From assembly GCA_016617785.1 (NCBI GenBank), contig JADILM010000001.1, positions 186,001-250,000 of the forward strand: 64,000 nucleotides of DNA. The letters run 5' to 3'. Shown here in pieces: positions 44,169 through 54,842 of this stretch. The translations under genes were made by a program, and so were the position numbers. The notes beneath the pieces were generated by a model. It worked only from the letters and a program-made list of their open reading frames with translations, was not told the origin of the DNA and searched no databases. The stretch's first letter is position 1. Each line of letters opens with the position of its first letter. The DNA comes from Sporobolomyces roseus. Taxonomy: Eukaryota > Basidiomycota > Microbotryomycetes > Sporidiobolales > Sporidiobolaceae.

Positions 44169-45656
44169 TGAAGTTGTCTTCAATCCGCCTATTTGGCACA
44201 CGTACTCGCAATCGTACACATCTCTTCTCGCTCGCTCCCGATCCAAATTCAACTTCATCAACTCGTTCATCTCTCTCGACTTTACCTCGATCTGAAACTA
44301 TCGATACTAGCCCATATCGTGCGTACAACCCTTTGTGAGCTGCTTGTAGCGGAAAGAGGTGCTCAGAAGGAGATTGGCATTACACAGTGAGGGTCTTGAA
44401 TTCACCTTTGAGAAGATGTTTACTCACTCAGAAAGTGCTCCCTATTCGTACGTTCCACCTTGTCTACGCCTCTCTATAGCTCCTACTAATCTCCCTTTGT
44501 TCCCCACGAGTTGTTAGATATGTTGATTCCACTTCGTCAACTTTCACTTCCTTCCCATCCCTCCCCCTCCTCACCTCGCAACCAGAAATCCTCCCTCAAT
44601 AACGGGGCAGGAATCATCTTGCTTCCAAAAGGGATTCAGCACCCACGGTTCGAACGAAAGAGAGGTGGAAAAGGAAGTTGGGTTCTATGTCATTCTCTAG
44701 CACTCTCTCAACTAGCCTCAAAAGGTACAATTCTTTACTCTCCCCTCTCTCCTCAGTTTGTAAAATGCGCTGATTGTAAGCAAGAAAAAGGGAATGTAGG
44801 GAGTTTCAAGAGGATTAACACTTCATTGAGTATGCCGAAGGATCTTGAAGGGTTGAAGGAGTATACAGAGTATCAGTTGATCAAGCGAGTGGAACAAGAA
44901 ATCGACATGTATTGTGAACGAGCAAAGAGCTGGCCTATCCTCAAGAGCTTGGTAGAATTTCGACCGATTAGGAGAGTGAGGGATTTAGGCGAGATCGGGA
45001 AGGAGGGAGGAGGGAGGGTCGAAATGGTGCTAGATCTGAGGGATGGTGAGGGGGATGTTGTCGAGTGGATGGAAGCGAGAAGGGGAGAGGGAGAGGGAGA
45101 CGTGGTGGAGAGGCAAGTACCCATCTGGAGGATCGGAGGAATCGTTAGGAGGATCATCGTACCTCCCTCGACAAATTCGAGATCTCACGCTCCGTCAAGA
45201 CCATCACCATCTGACGTCGATCTCGTGACGAGCGTTTCCGGCAATAGTTCGAGCGAGTCATCAGATCGACTCGAGACGAGGACGGAGGAGGACAAAGCCA
45301 GTTCACAAGAATCGACAATCGATTCTGCTCAAAATACACCTGTTCTCGATTCGATCCGATTCCGTTTAGATTCGACTATTGCACTCTTCGACCGACGAGG
45401 AGGAGCGCGCGTCCTCACTACAGCGCCAACTGCTATCGATTCGACCTCAGCCTCGACGTCGACTTCGACAAATCACGATCGGGACTCGAAGGACGAAGGA
45501 GCTATCTACGTCTTTTACTCGCCTTCACCTTTGAACCCCGTCGAGGAGGAGCGTACGAGTAGAGAGGTGGTCGTGAGAATGAAGAAGGATCTGGTGGATC
45601 TTTGGATCGCTTGTTGGAGGATCGGTTTATGGAAGGGAGAGGGATGGGAGGAATAG
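44169..45656 (+). CDS. Mitochondrial protein, possibly RRG8-like
   Basis: Exons 44169-44319, 44388-44447 and 44518-45656 give 449 residues. The first 45 residues are rich in Arg, Ser and Thr with hardly any acidic residues (MKLSSIRLFGTRTRNRTHLF), consistent with mitochondrial import. Exon 2 and the start of exon 3 give LNSPLRRCLLTQKVLPIHML followed by IPLRQL, which resembles the ASPMR...ELLIPL block I associate with fungal Rrg8, a protein required for respiratory growth. LLPKGIQHPRF and GSWVLCHSLALSQLASKG follow. The middle is Glu/Gly-rich and charged, and the end has VVRMKKDLVDLWIACWR. The RRG8 link is tentative; exon structure and targeting are better supported. Confidence 0.6.
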
Positions 45657-45978
45657 ATTCAGTGTGTAACAGAAAGATTTATCGATGTTATTGTATTCGT
45701 TATCAGTCTTCCACTGCATTTACGTCGGCGATTCTGCTTTCGTGCGAAACTTTTCTAGAACGAGAAAAGCGATTTGAACGAAAAAAGTTTAAGATTCTTG
45801 GACGATCGCGGTAGGGATGTATAGCTAGAGAGCTAGGATAACTTTGTCAGTAGTTCAAAGAGCAGCGAAATTGGTTGATTGAGAGAATCGAAAATGTTGG
45901 GAAGAGGTTCCTCAGAACAGCAGGCTCTCCTCCCTTCTCACCCTCCTCACTCCCCTCCTCCACTCTCTATCATATACC
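45657..45978. other. Intergenic upstream of PDA1
   Basis: This 322-base gap holds the 3' flank of the RRG8-like gene and the PDA1 promoter. The last 60 bases before the start are CT-rich (CTCCTCCCTTCTCACCCTCCTC), as before several other starts here. No other element was recognised. Confidence 0.4.
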
Positions 45979-47887
45979 ATGCTTCGATCACGCCTTCCCT
46001 CTCTACTCCGCCCCGTCGCGTCTAGTTCTCTCCGTCCAGCTTTCCTCAGTCGTTCAGTTCAAACTACGGCCGATTCTTCTTCCCTCATCGCCAACCACGA
46101 CTCTAGTGACAAAGTTAAAGTACAACTCCATGAAGAATACTTCAAGAGTCACTTGTGTGATACTCCCGAACTCGAGATGGAGGTAGGAAAGGAACAATTG
46201 GTGCAGATTTATCAACAAATGGTTTCAATGAGACGAATGGAAATGGCTGCTGATCAAGTGAGTCTCTCTATCTATGGAATGATGGATACCTTGACTGACT
46301 CGCTTGCTCTTCCCTCCTATAGCTCTACAAAGCTGTTAGTTGTCGTTTTTTTCCCAATTCTCACTCTCTCTCTCTCCTCCAAGTTTAGCGAGGGGAATTG
46401 CCACGACATCCCTTCTCGCTCTCTATTGCTGAATCCGAATGAACCCACGAGCTGATACCATATTGATAACTCCTACTCGATAGAAAATGATTCGTGGTTT
46501 CTGTCACTTGGCTATCGGTCAAGTAAGTTTCCAACTCTTCCTCTCCCTCTCTCGAAATCGTTCAACACTCACACTTTCCTCGAAACTTTCGTAACTTGTA
46601 GGAAGCCGTTTCGGTTGGAATGCACAACGCGATCAAGACTGACGACAAGATCATCACCGCTTACCGTTGTCACCCTTTCGCCGTTTTGAGAGGAGGAACA
46701 ATTAAAGGAGTTTTGGCAGAGTTGTTGGGACGAGTCGATGGTATGTCAAAGGGAAAGGGTGGATCTATGCACATCTTCACTCCTACGTACGTCTTGTTCC
46801 TGTCTTTCTTCTCAACGTGCGAGATGAAACGAACGAGAAAAGTTGACGGAAAGTTTTCGATTTTTCAGTTTCTTCGGTGGAAACGGTATCGTTGGAGCTC
46901 AAGTTCCTTTGGGAGCTGGTATCGCCTTCGCACAACAATACCTCGGTCAAGATAACGAACATGCTACTTTCGCCATGTACGGAGATGGAGCTAGTAACCA
47001 GGGGCAAGTGTTCGAGGCTTACAACATGGCTAAACGTACGTTTCTCCCTCTTACTCACTGTCTCACTTCGACATGTGCTGATAGCTGAAGAGGGAAACCC
47101 GTAGTTTGGAACCTTCCTTGCGTTTTCGTTTGCGAGAACAACTTGTATGGTATGGGAACTTCGGCGGCTAGGTCTTCTTCAAACACCAAGTACTACAAGC
47201 GTGGTGATTTGATTCCTGGTATCCAAGTGAGTACCCCCAAGCATTCCCCTTCAGACGCATCGAAGCGAGATCGCTGATTCTCGAATGAAACGTTATTTTT
47301 TCCAGGTCAACGGTATGGATGTTTTGGCGGTTATGCAAGCAGTTCGATACGCCAAGGAATGGACAACTTCTGGAAAGGGACCTCTTCTCCTCGAGATGGT
47401 TACTTACCGATACGGAGGACACTCGATGTCGGACCCCGGAACGACTTACCGAACTCGTGAAGAGATCCAACACATGCGATCCTCAAACGACCCCATCACT
47501 GGATTGAAGAACATGTTGCTCGAATGGAACGTCATCTCGGAATCGGAACTCAAGAAGATTGATAAAGATGCAAGATCCGAGGTTGAGAAAGCGGTCGAGG
47601 AGGCAAAGGCTTCACCCGAACCCAAGCAAGGAGCCGATCTCTGGACTGATATCTACTACCAAGGTACCAACCCCATGTATATGAGAGGACGTGAGCGTGA
47701 GGAGGTGAGTCTAGTTTCACAAGAAACTTTCCTCATTTGCGAAAAGATTTGATCGCTGATTTCGTTCCTTGCGATTCTGCAGGTCCACACTTTCCCTAAA
47801 TCCGAATCTGATCTCTACCCTGATGGACCCGCTCAATTCGGATCAAAGGACAACCAAAAGATGGAATCTATGACTTCTACCGTCTAA
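45979..47887 (+). CDS. PDA1: Pyruvate dehydrogenase E1 component subunit alpha
   Basis: Eight exons (45979-46257, 46323-46334, 46484-46522, 46602-46786, 46869-47035, 47105-47226, 47306-47704, 47783-47887) give 435 residues. A presequence ([18 protein letters not shown]) is followed by the E1-alpha fold: [61 protein letters not shown], the thiamine diphosphate motif [31 protein letters not shown], and the phosphorylation loop [19 protein letters not shown]. It is the decarboxylating subunit of the mitochondrial pyruvate dehydrogenase complex, working with E1 beta. Exon 2 is only 12 nt and encodes LYKA, which is conserved in the family between DQ and KMIRGF; exon 3 is 39 nt. Confidence 0.97.
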
Positions 47888-48267
47888 AACCCATTTCTTC
47901 CCTCTCCACCACCCGCCCTCCTTCCCTCTCATCCCCTCCCTCATACTCCCTCTTTCAATGATTCTCTCCCTATATAGGTACCCTCTTTTCTTTCGTCCTC
48001 TTCGTCTTCTCCAGTGCTTTTCCTCTGTGTTATGTTTCCTTGTTTTCTCTCTCTTTGGGTTGCTCTCTCTCTCTCGTTCCCTTCTTTTCACGTCGCAATC
48101 AATACTTAGAATTCTTTACATGGGAAACCCAACTCGCTGCTACCCAGTCGCTGTCCCTTCTACCTTCGCTTCATCTCGCCCCTGAATTCGATGAATTAAC
48201 CCCTTCGGCCGACTGACATTTCTTTTGTTGCTCTCGCTAACTACATACTGTACTCGACTAGCTCTGT
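47888..48267. other. Intergenic between PDA1 and the Zn2Cys6 gene
   Basis: These 380 bases start with a strongly pyrimidine-rich 3' flank. CCTATATAGGTA near 47968 is TATA-like and palindromic. No coding frame was accepted. Confidence 0.4.
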
Positions 48268-50705
48268 ATGCCACCTATAAGACTCTCTTCACAACCACAA
48301 GAATCCGCTCTCGTCAGATTCGCTCTCCCTCAACCATCGCAAGGTTCGCCTCAAACTCCCCCTAGACATCCCGAATCGAAACACCGAAGAGCGCCTGGTA
48401 GTCGTGGTCCTGAACCAACCGCTTGTCAGTTGTGCAGACGGTTACGAGGGAAATGTGTTCGAACGAATGGAGGCAAGGTGGGAGAGGAAGCTTGTTTGGC
48501 TTGCATTAAAAAAGGTGAGTGAACATGCCTATCCCTTGACGATGAGTACAGAGCTGACGACGTCGGAGGAAGAGATAGGTATCGAATGCAAAATTCCTCA
48601 AGAGATCAGTCGTTCGTCTCAATCAATTCACTCTTGCGCTAGAATGCTCGTTTTGGTTTTCGCTTTCGAAAGGCTGACCTCTCGGTTGACGACTGATCAA
48701 TTAGATCGACCGAAACCTCCACCACGAGCTGAACAAGCGATTGTCTCGACTCAGTTATCTTCCCTCGCCGCTGCAAGCCTGTTCGACCTGTATTACGATC
48801 ATTCAAAAGCTGGAATCGAACCAAATATCGTTCCTATGCTCATTCATGACGGGCGACCACTTCAGTCTCGCTTCGAGCTCGTGTACGTTCATTTGAGAAC
48901 TTGCAATATAGGGTTGAGAAGAGCGCTGATATCGATTTGAATGGGGTTGATTGTTAGAGGAAGGAAACTCGAGTTATTCGATTCGTCAGAATTAGTGAGA
49001 AGACCTATTCATCCTTTCAGTCGAACCTAAGCTGACATCGTATCGTCAGTGCAGCTTCGTACTCGACTCATTTGGGCCGCATCCTCGAAACGATGGCCGT
49101 CCCTGAAGAGCCCAATCGATGCCAGGGCCTTCTCGGCGCAGCTTCTCGACAAAGCTCGAGAGCTTGCGGATTCGACGGCAATCTGGAGGAAACCTACAAT
49201 CGTAAACTTCAAGAATCTACTGCTACTTTTCGCTTTGACCGCGGACGGAAATTTGAGGAATGAGGAAGCGCAGTATTACCTTGTTGCTGCGACAGCTCAA
49301 TTCCGGAGTCTCTTCCCACGCAACGAGGATATCAGCAGTCCAGTCAGCGGAAAAAAAGGTTGGGCAGCTTACACTTTGGCGACTGTCGATACCAGTCGAG
49401 CCTTGGAGTCTGGCTCATCGCCGCTTCTGTGAGTCGCATAGTCTATGTCTCCTCCGTAGAGTAGCTTCACTGAACGTCAACGCTCATTGGCAGCTCGGAG
49501 CAAGACTTTGCGACATTCTCTCCAGATCGCGTCCCTTACCAGCTTCCTTCCCCTTCTTTCCTCCTCCGCTTCCTCCCTCACTCGCCCCTCGAATTGGTGG
49601 ATCAGTACAGTCTCGCAATGATCTACTACTTACGCATGGCTCGTAAACTCGCCATTTTCTTCGCTCTGCCTATGACTAGTGTCGAGCTCGAGCAGAGCGA
49701 CAGCACGATCCGAGAAGCTTTCGATTCGATGGATCATTACGAGCAATGGGCGGTCGACTCTCTCACCATGTTCCGATCGCAAGAGCTGCCAGCCGTTGTC
49801 CGAGTGACTGCTCAGGTGAGTAAGGTTCCTTTGTTCCTTTTCCGATATTTGATGAACTGATGTTCTCTCAATCTAGTCCGCTCTCACGCTCAATTGGATC
49901 TTATGCATCATGTTAGAGTATCACGTTCGTCGATATCTACGAAAGCTCGCCGCCTTCAAATCTGCTCAAAATGAAACCGCGACTTTCCCGTCGTCACCCG
50001 TTTCTTCCCTCGCCGCTCTCGTCTCGACCGCCGAGTATCGCTGCGAGCGATCCCTCTGTACCTTTCTACGACAAACTCGAGTGAGCTCCTTTTCTTCCCG
50101 AATGCGAAATGCTTCGAGAACTGATGATAATGCGCTCAAACCCGACAGAACCGCGAAGGGATATATCTCCTCGCTGCGAGCACGAGCTACCTGAGCTCGA
50201 TAGATCGCCTCAGTGAGCTCGCTATAACGTTATACGCTACTTCAAAAGACGATCTCGAGCTGTATCCTATCGGCGCTGTCGATAAGCTTTCATCAGTGAC
50301 GTTGTGAGGATCTCGCTTGCTCTCATACGGAGGTTCACTTGACTCGATTAATGATTGACACTCCCTGTCATTTTCAGCTTACTCAAGTCGCTTCAAAGCG
50401 CTCAAATAACTCACAATTCTCCGGTCCTCGCTCAATCCATCGCACTGCTCGAGAACTGTCAACTTGCGCTACAACTCGAAAGTGGGCTTTCCGGTGACAT
50501 GGCGTTGATTCTCGTCGGTGAGTCCTCATCGCTTGACCTTTCCGCTGACGAGATTCGAAGAGCGCTTATCGATCTTTCGACATCGTCCTCGAAAATAGGA
50601 TCCTTCGCTTCGACCACTTTTGATGCAGCAGCTGAAACTCACATCCCAGACGCTCCTTCGCAGGTCTTGTTGGAAGCTGCAGTGGTGATGGCTGGAGGAG
50701 GGTAG
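48268..50705 (+). CDS. Zn2Cys6 fungal transcription factor
   Basis: Nine exons (48268-48514, 48579-48611, 48705-48882, 48958-48994, 49055-49428, 49494-49815, 49877-50080, 50149-50303, 50378-50705) give 625 residues. The zinc cluster has Cys at 53, 56, 63, 76, 79 and 86 (CX2CX6CX12CX2CX6C); the sixth Cys comes from exon 2, so the domain is complete only after splicing. Downstream are SLAAASLFDLYYDH, LIHDGRPLQSRFELV and a helical region with YSLAMIYYLRMARKL and YEQWAVDSLTMFR, as in the regulatory middle domain of such factors. Binding of GC triplets in the nucleus is expected; target genes are unknown. The chosen stop is TAG at 50703. A further coding-like frame to 51101 might be joined by an intron, so the C-terminus is uncertain. 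Confidence 0.8.
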
Positions 50706-51243
50706 ACAATTCCTTGCGAAATTTGACACTTTCGTATGCAACGCACGAACTAGCCTCGTTCTGATGCTTCGCTTTTCGACAGCTACTAGAAGGTTTGTGG
50801 GTTAAGAAAGAAACTTGTCGATAGCGCTTTGCAATCGATAAGCTTTCTTGCGAAGCCGACACCGCAAGAAGAAGTTTTGCGAGTGTCGAGCAAAGCGAGT
50901 GAGATGAAGGAGAAGAGAAGCAGATCGTTCGCTTCGTCTCTCTCGACGACTTCGTTCACAGACTTTTCTCACGATTTCTCGACACTCGCGTTCGTGCGGT
51001 TACAACAGACTCTCACTCGCAAGCTCGCTGCGTCCATTGCGCCTTATCTCGAAGGAAAGCGAGAGTCCCGACAGGCTCCAGGAGTTGAAAGTTTGAAGTA
51101 ATGATCTCGTGTGAAAGCGCTGTTGCGAATGTCCGCTAGATCAGATCGGGAGCAAAATATCGAAGGAAGAGATTGCGAAAGAGGGGGTATTAGGTTAAAG
51201 CAATGGAAAGGTAGGACATGGCACAGACAACGAGAGAGAAGCG
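50706..51243. other. Possible C-terminal extension or intergenic
   Basis: Between the Zn2Cys6 stop and the next gene lies an open frame, about 50810-51101, encoding charged, Ser-rich sequence (SSKASEMKEKRSRSFASS, LAFVRLQQTLTRKLAA). Its composition looks coding. A GTAGAC donor at 50702 with an acceptor TTAAG near 50809 would join it in frame to the upstream gene, but both sites are weak. The remainder shows nothing. Confidence 0.35.
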
Positions 51244-53003
51244 CTAGTGATCGCTCAACCTCCTAGATCGCTTGAGTAAATGTTTCCTCCTCAATTCCTC
51301 AATTTCCTCTTTGACCTCTTTCTCAACTTCAGCCTCGATGAAATCCTCCAACCATCCGACAAGCTGTTTCCCAAACTTGGCTTCGAGTTTCTCCTCGATC
51401 GTCATCGACTGCCTATTCTTCTCCGCTTTCTCCCTGCGAGCTTTATCCAAACGTTTCTTCTCCGCTTCCTTCTCTCGTTGAACTTTCTCTTTTCTCTCCT
51501 TCTCGGCCTTCTCCTTCCTCTCCCTCGCGGCCTTCTGCTTCTCCTTGTTTGCGTTATCCTTCTGCTCCCTCAGCTTCATTGTCCTCCTCAAAGTCTCTTC
51601 AGCAATTCTCCTAGCCTCCTTCTTCGCATCCTCCAAAACCTGTTTAGCGTCCTCGATCATCCCCTTCCTCTTCTCCTCCAAAAATTTGAGCCAAGCAGCA
51701 CGTTTCTCTTTCCAAGCCTTTGCGCGAGCTGCAGCTTGAGCTCGATGCTTCTTGAGCCAATTTGCAGCTTCGGAGCGGGCTGCTTCGGCTGCTTTCTGCG
51801 CCGCGATTACTGAGGGAGGTAGAGAAGTCGCGATGTGACGAAGTGAGGTCGTGGTAGTGGTAGGGAAGAAAGGAAGAGGAGTCGAGGCTGCGTCGGGAAG
51901 CGAGGGGACCGCAATCGTGGAAGAGGTAACGAGAGTTGACGAAGAGGCAGACGAGCTGACCCTGCCGCCGTCGGAAGATTGGGTGGAAATAGTTGCTGCG
52001 AGTCGAGTTGAAGACTGGGTCGAGGAGCTGCTGGTGTCTGAAACCGAAATAGTGAGATTAACACCGATTTCGAGAACCGGAGTACTCGTCGAGTTTGTGA
52101 AGATAGAGGTCGAAGTCGTCGAGGCAGACTGAATCAAATCTGAGCTGGAGGTACCATTGAGAAGAACGGAAGAAATGGAGAGGGAGGATTCGAGAGAAGT
52201 TGCGCTTGACGATGCCGCAGATTGTGAAGACGAAGGAGCGCTCGTGATCGATTGCGAGGTTGTTTGCGAGACTGTCGAGTTGTATGACTCTGAGCTAGGG
52301 TAAGATGTCGAATTGAGGGAAGTAGAAAGAGGGGGAGTCGAAGACGTTGGATTCGCGGGTGAACTGGTCGTCGTCGAGGGCTCAACTTCCTCGCCGGGTC
52401 CTGCAATCAAACTGGCGGATACGAAGCGTTGATTGTTCGAGGTGTAGTCGAAGTATTCGGTAGGTCGATTGACGGTGTTGCCTGCAAACGAAAAGAGGAA
52501 TCAGTTTGGGGAATCGTCGAAAGTTTGTGAAGAAAAGGCAGCTCGCCTCCACAGAATACAGCGACATCGGCTGTGAAGTGATGGGACAGCTCAGCCGTGA
52601 ATAGTAGACGATTGAGGGGAAGTATCGACTCACGACCTTGGGCAGCGGCATCGCAGTAAATTCTGTAAATATCGGAGAACGGACGAAGGTATTCGAGACA
52701 GGACTCGTCCCAGTCGGTGCAGAACTCTTGTGTATCGTTGTCTATCGGAATCGATCAGTGGGGGCATCACGAGGGATAGAGCGGAGAAGCTGCTCACAAA
52801 CTGTCGAATGCCACTGTTTAAGGACTAAATCAGCATCAGCTACAATCTAGAGCCAGGCCGTATCGCCAGCTTACCCTGAGAGTATAAGTTTCATCCTTTG
52901 TGACAGCTGGACCAGTGGAATCGGTTGGAGAGGTAGAAGCGAGGGCTTGAACGCTGCTTGCTCCTCCAACAAGAAGGAGCGCGATCAATGATGGAGGAAC
53001 CAT
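51244..53003 (-). CDS. Secreted Ser/Thr-rich protein with basic C-terminal coiled coil
   Basis: Exons 53003-52875, 52813-52798 (16 nt), 52741-52634 and 52481-51244 give 496 residues. A signal peptide (MVPPSLIALLLVGGASSVQA) is followed by a small Cys-containing domain: WHSTVYNDTQEFCTDWDESC, IYRIYCDAAAQG, and TEYFDYTSNNQRF. Residues of about 110-295 are a mucin-like Ser/Thr-rich stretch with NST/NGT-type N-glycosylation sites. The last 190 residues are a long charged helix rich in Ala, Lys, Glu and Arg (KAAEAARSEAANWLKKHRAQ, AARERKEKAEKERKEK), predicted coiled coil, ending KHLLKRSRRLSDH. There is no GPI signal or second membrane segment. A secreted protein ending in such a coiled coil is unusual. 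No family was recognised. A cell-wall or matrix role is inferred. Confidence 0.75.
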
Positions 53004-53327
53004 CGAATGGGTGTTTGAACGAGTGACTAGGGGTTAGTTTGTGATGATGCAGCGAGAAAGGAGAGTGAGAGTGGAATATGAGAGGAGAGAAGAGAAGAAA
53101 GGGAAGAAGAACTTGGGAAGCAAGGTTCGGAATGAAAAGGGGAATGTGCTCAGATTCGAAAGGGCTGAGCCTGACAATGCTACTCGAGGTCAAGCGAGGC
53201 AAACGAGCCTCATGCTCCGCCCGATGTTCACTTCCCGAGCGAGTGTAGAAAGGGAGGGAAACAATTACAAACAATTATAGGGAAACACTCTAAAACGCAC
53301 ATTCTCCTCCTCTCGCAGAGTCTCCAA
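53004..53327. other. Intergenic between two minus-strand genes
   Basis: These 324 bases hold the promoter of the secreted protein gene and the 3' flank of GAR1. The plus-strand frame at 53041-53280 is purine-rich low complexity and was not called. Confidence 0.4.
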
Positions 53328-54638
53328 TCAGTAACCACCTCGTCCCCTTCCTCCACCTCTTCCTCCCGAGAATCCTCCTCCCCTGCCGCTCGAAAACCCT
53401 CTAGGCGCACCCCTGCCCCTTCCGCCTCGGCCAGGAGGTCCTCCTCTTCCTCGACCCGGTGGTCCACCACGTCCACCTCGAGCTCCTCCGCGTCCTCCTG
53501 CAGCACCTCCACGTTTCTTGGGTTTCGCGCCTGCGGGAGCTTTTGGTTGAGGAAGGAATCGTTCGATGGGAAGGAGCTTGTCGGTACCGATACAAACTTT
53601 GTCGCCTGCGGAGAAAGAGGTAGCGACGATACCCGCTGAAGGCTTGATCGTGAAATATACTTCGTCTGCGAGGTTGTCGAAGATAGGTCGAAAGTGAATT
53701 TGTCGAGTAGATTAGTCGCAAGGAGACAACGAAAGAACCGGAGGAGACGAGTGAAAGGTTGATAGAGTCGAAGGGTGAAGGGTGAGGATAGGAGTAGAAG
53801 ATGTTGCCAGAAGCGGAGAGAGAAGGGATTTCAAAGGATTTCGTGGAGGAAGTTGATGAAGCGTGCAGAAGCGGTTAGGTAGAGTAGTACGTGGAGTGTG
53901 AGAGCGGGATGTAATGATTCGAGATAGATAGTAGGTTGGAAAGCTTGTCAGTATCCGCCGCAAATGAACGGAGAAAGAAAGAACTTTTCACGCACTGATG
54001 GGACCCAAGATTTCGTCGACTTTACCGATAGCAGCCTTTGTGGGAAGGTAGATAGGAGCGTTGAAGTAAGGGACCTATTGGAACGCCTCATTAGTTAGGC
54101 AAGTCTAGGGAGAGGAAAGCGGAAAAACGAACCTTTGAGGGCATAGTCGAAGCGCAAAGCATCTCTCCCTCAACAGCGTGCATGAAGGTACCGATTTCTG
54201 TGGATGATCCCGAATTCAGTCGGCGCACGAGAGTGATTACAAGTAAGAAATGAGAAGCGTACCGACTACTTCAGCTGGAGGTCCATCGTTGAATCCACCG
54301 AATCCACCACGACCTCCACCCCGACCTCCTCGTCCACCTAGCAGATCAAGCAGACACAACAATACAAATCAGTGGCCTATTCGATTGTAGTCGGGCAGAA
54401 TGAATGCATAATTTCGACTCGAAGTAGTTACATCTTTCAAATCTTTCCCTCATCCCTCTGAATTGTCCTAAGCTAGACAGAAAGTCTCCAATATATGCTC
54501 TGATCCCCTCAAAGTGGTGTTTGTACATCCAGAGAGTGATAGAAGAGACTTACCCGCACCACCTCTAAATCCTCCTCCTCTGCCTCCTCGGTCTCCTCCA
54601 CCACGAGATGAACCTCGGAATCCACCTCTTGAGCTCAT
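53328..54638 (-). CDS. GAR1: H/ACA snoRNP subunit Gar1
   Basis: Five exons (54638-54554, 54337-54263, 54197-54133, 54074-53996, 53665-53328) give 213 residues. An N-terminal Gly/Arg-rich domain ([18 protein letters not shown]) is followed by the conserved core: [77 protein letters not shown]. It ends with a second Gly/Arg-rich domain and RGRGGY. Gar1 is one of four core proteins of H/ACA ribonucleoproteins that guide rRNA pseudouridylation in the nucleolus. The first and last introns, 216 and 330 bases, are much longer than the others in this window. The gene is divergent from the UIM protein gene across 204 bases. Confidence 0.95.
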
Positions 54639-54842
54639 TTTAGATAGTTTGGAGAAAGCTAGAAGGGTGCGCGAGGCGATAACAGAGCGATAGCGACTCA
54701 GAAAGCAATTTGCGCTTTTTCTCCCCTACCAACGAATTTCGACTTGTATTCGAATGAAATTCGATCAATATTTGCATGAAATCTCCGAGGAGGCGGTGAA
54801 TTCCCTTTCCCCTCCTCACTCTTCCCCAACCCCTATCAAAGA

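Noticed and set aside
54346..54528. Minus-strand 60-codon frame, or a C/D snoRNA, inside GAR1 intron 1
   Set aside because: The frame has no start context or motif. A GGGATGAGG and a CTGA occur but are not proper C and D boxes with a terminal stem.
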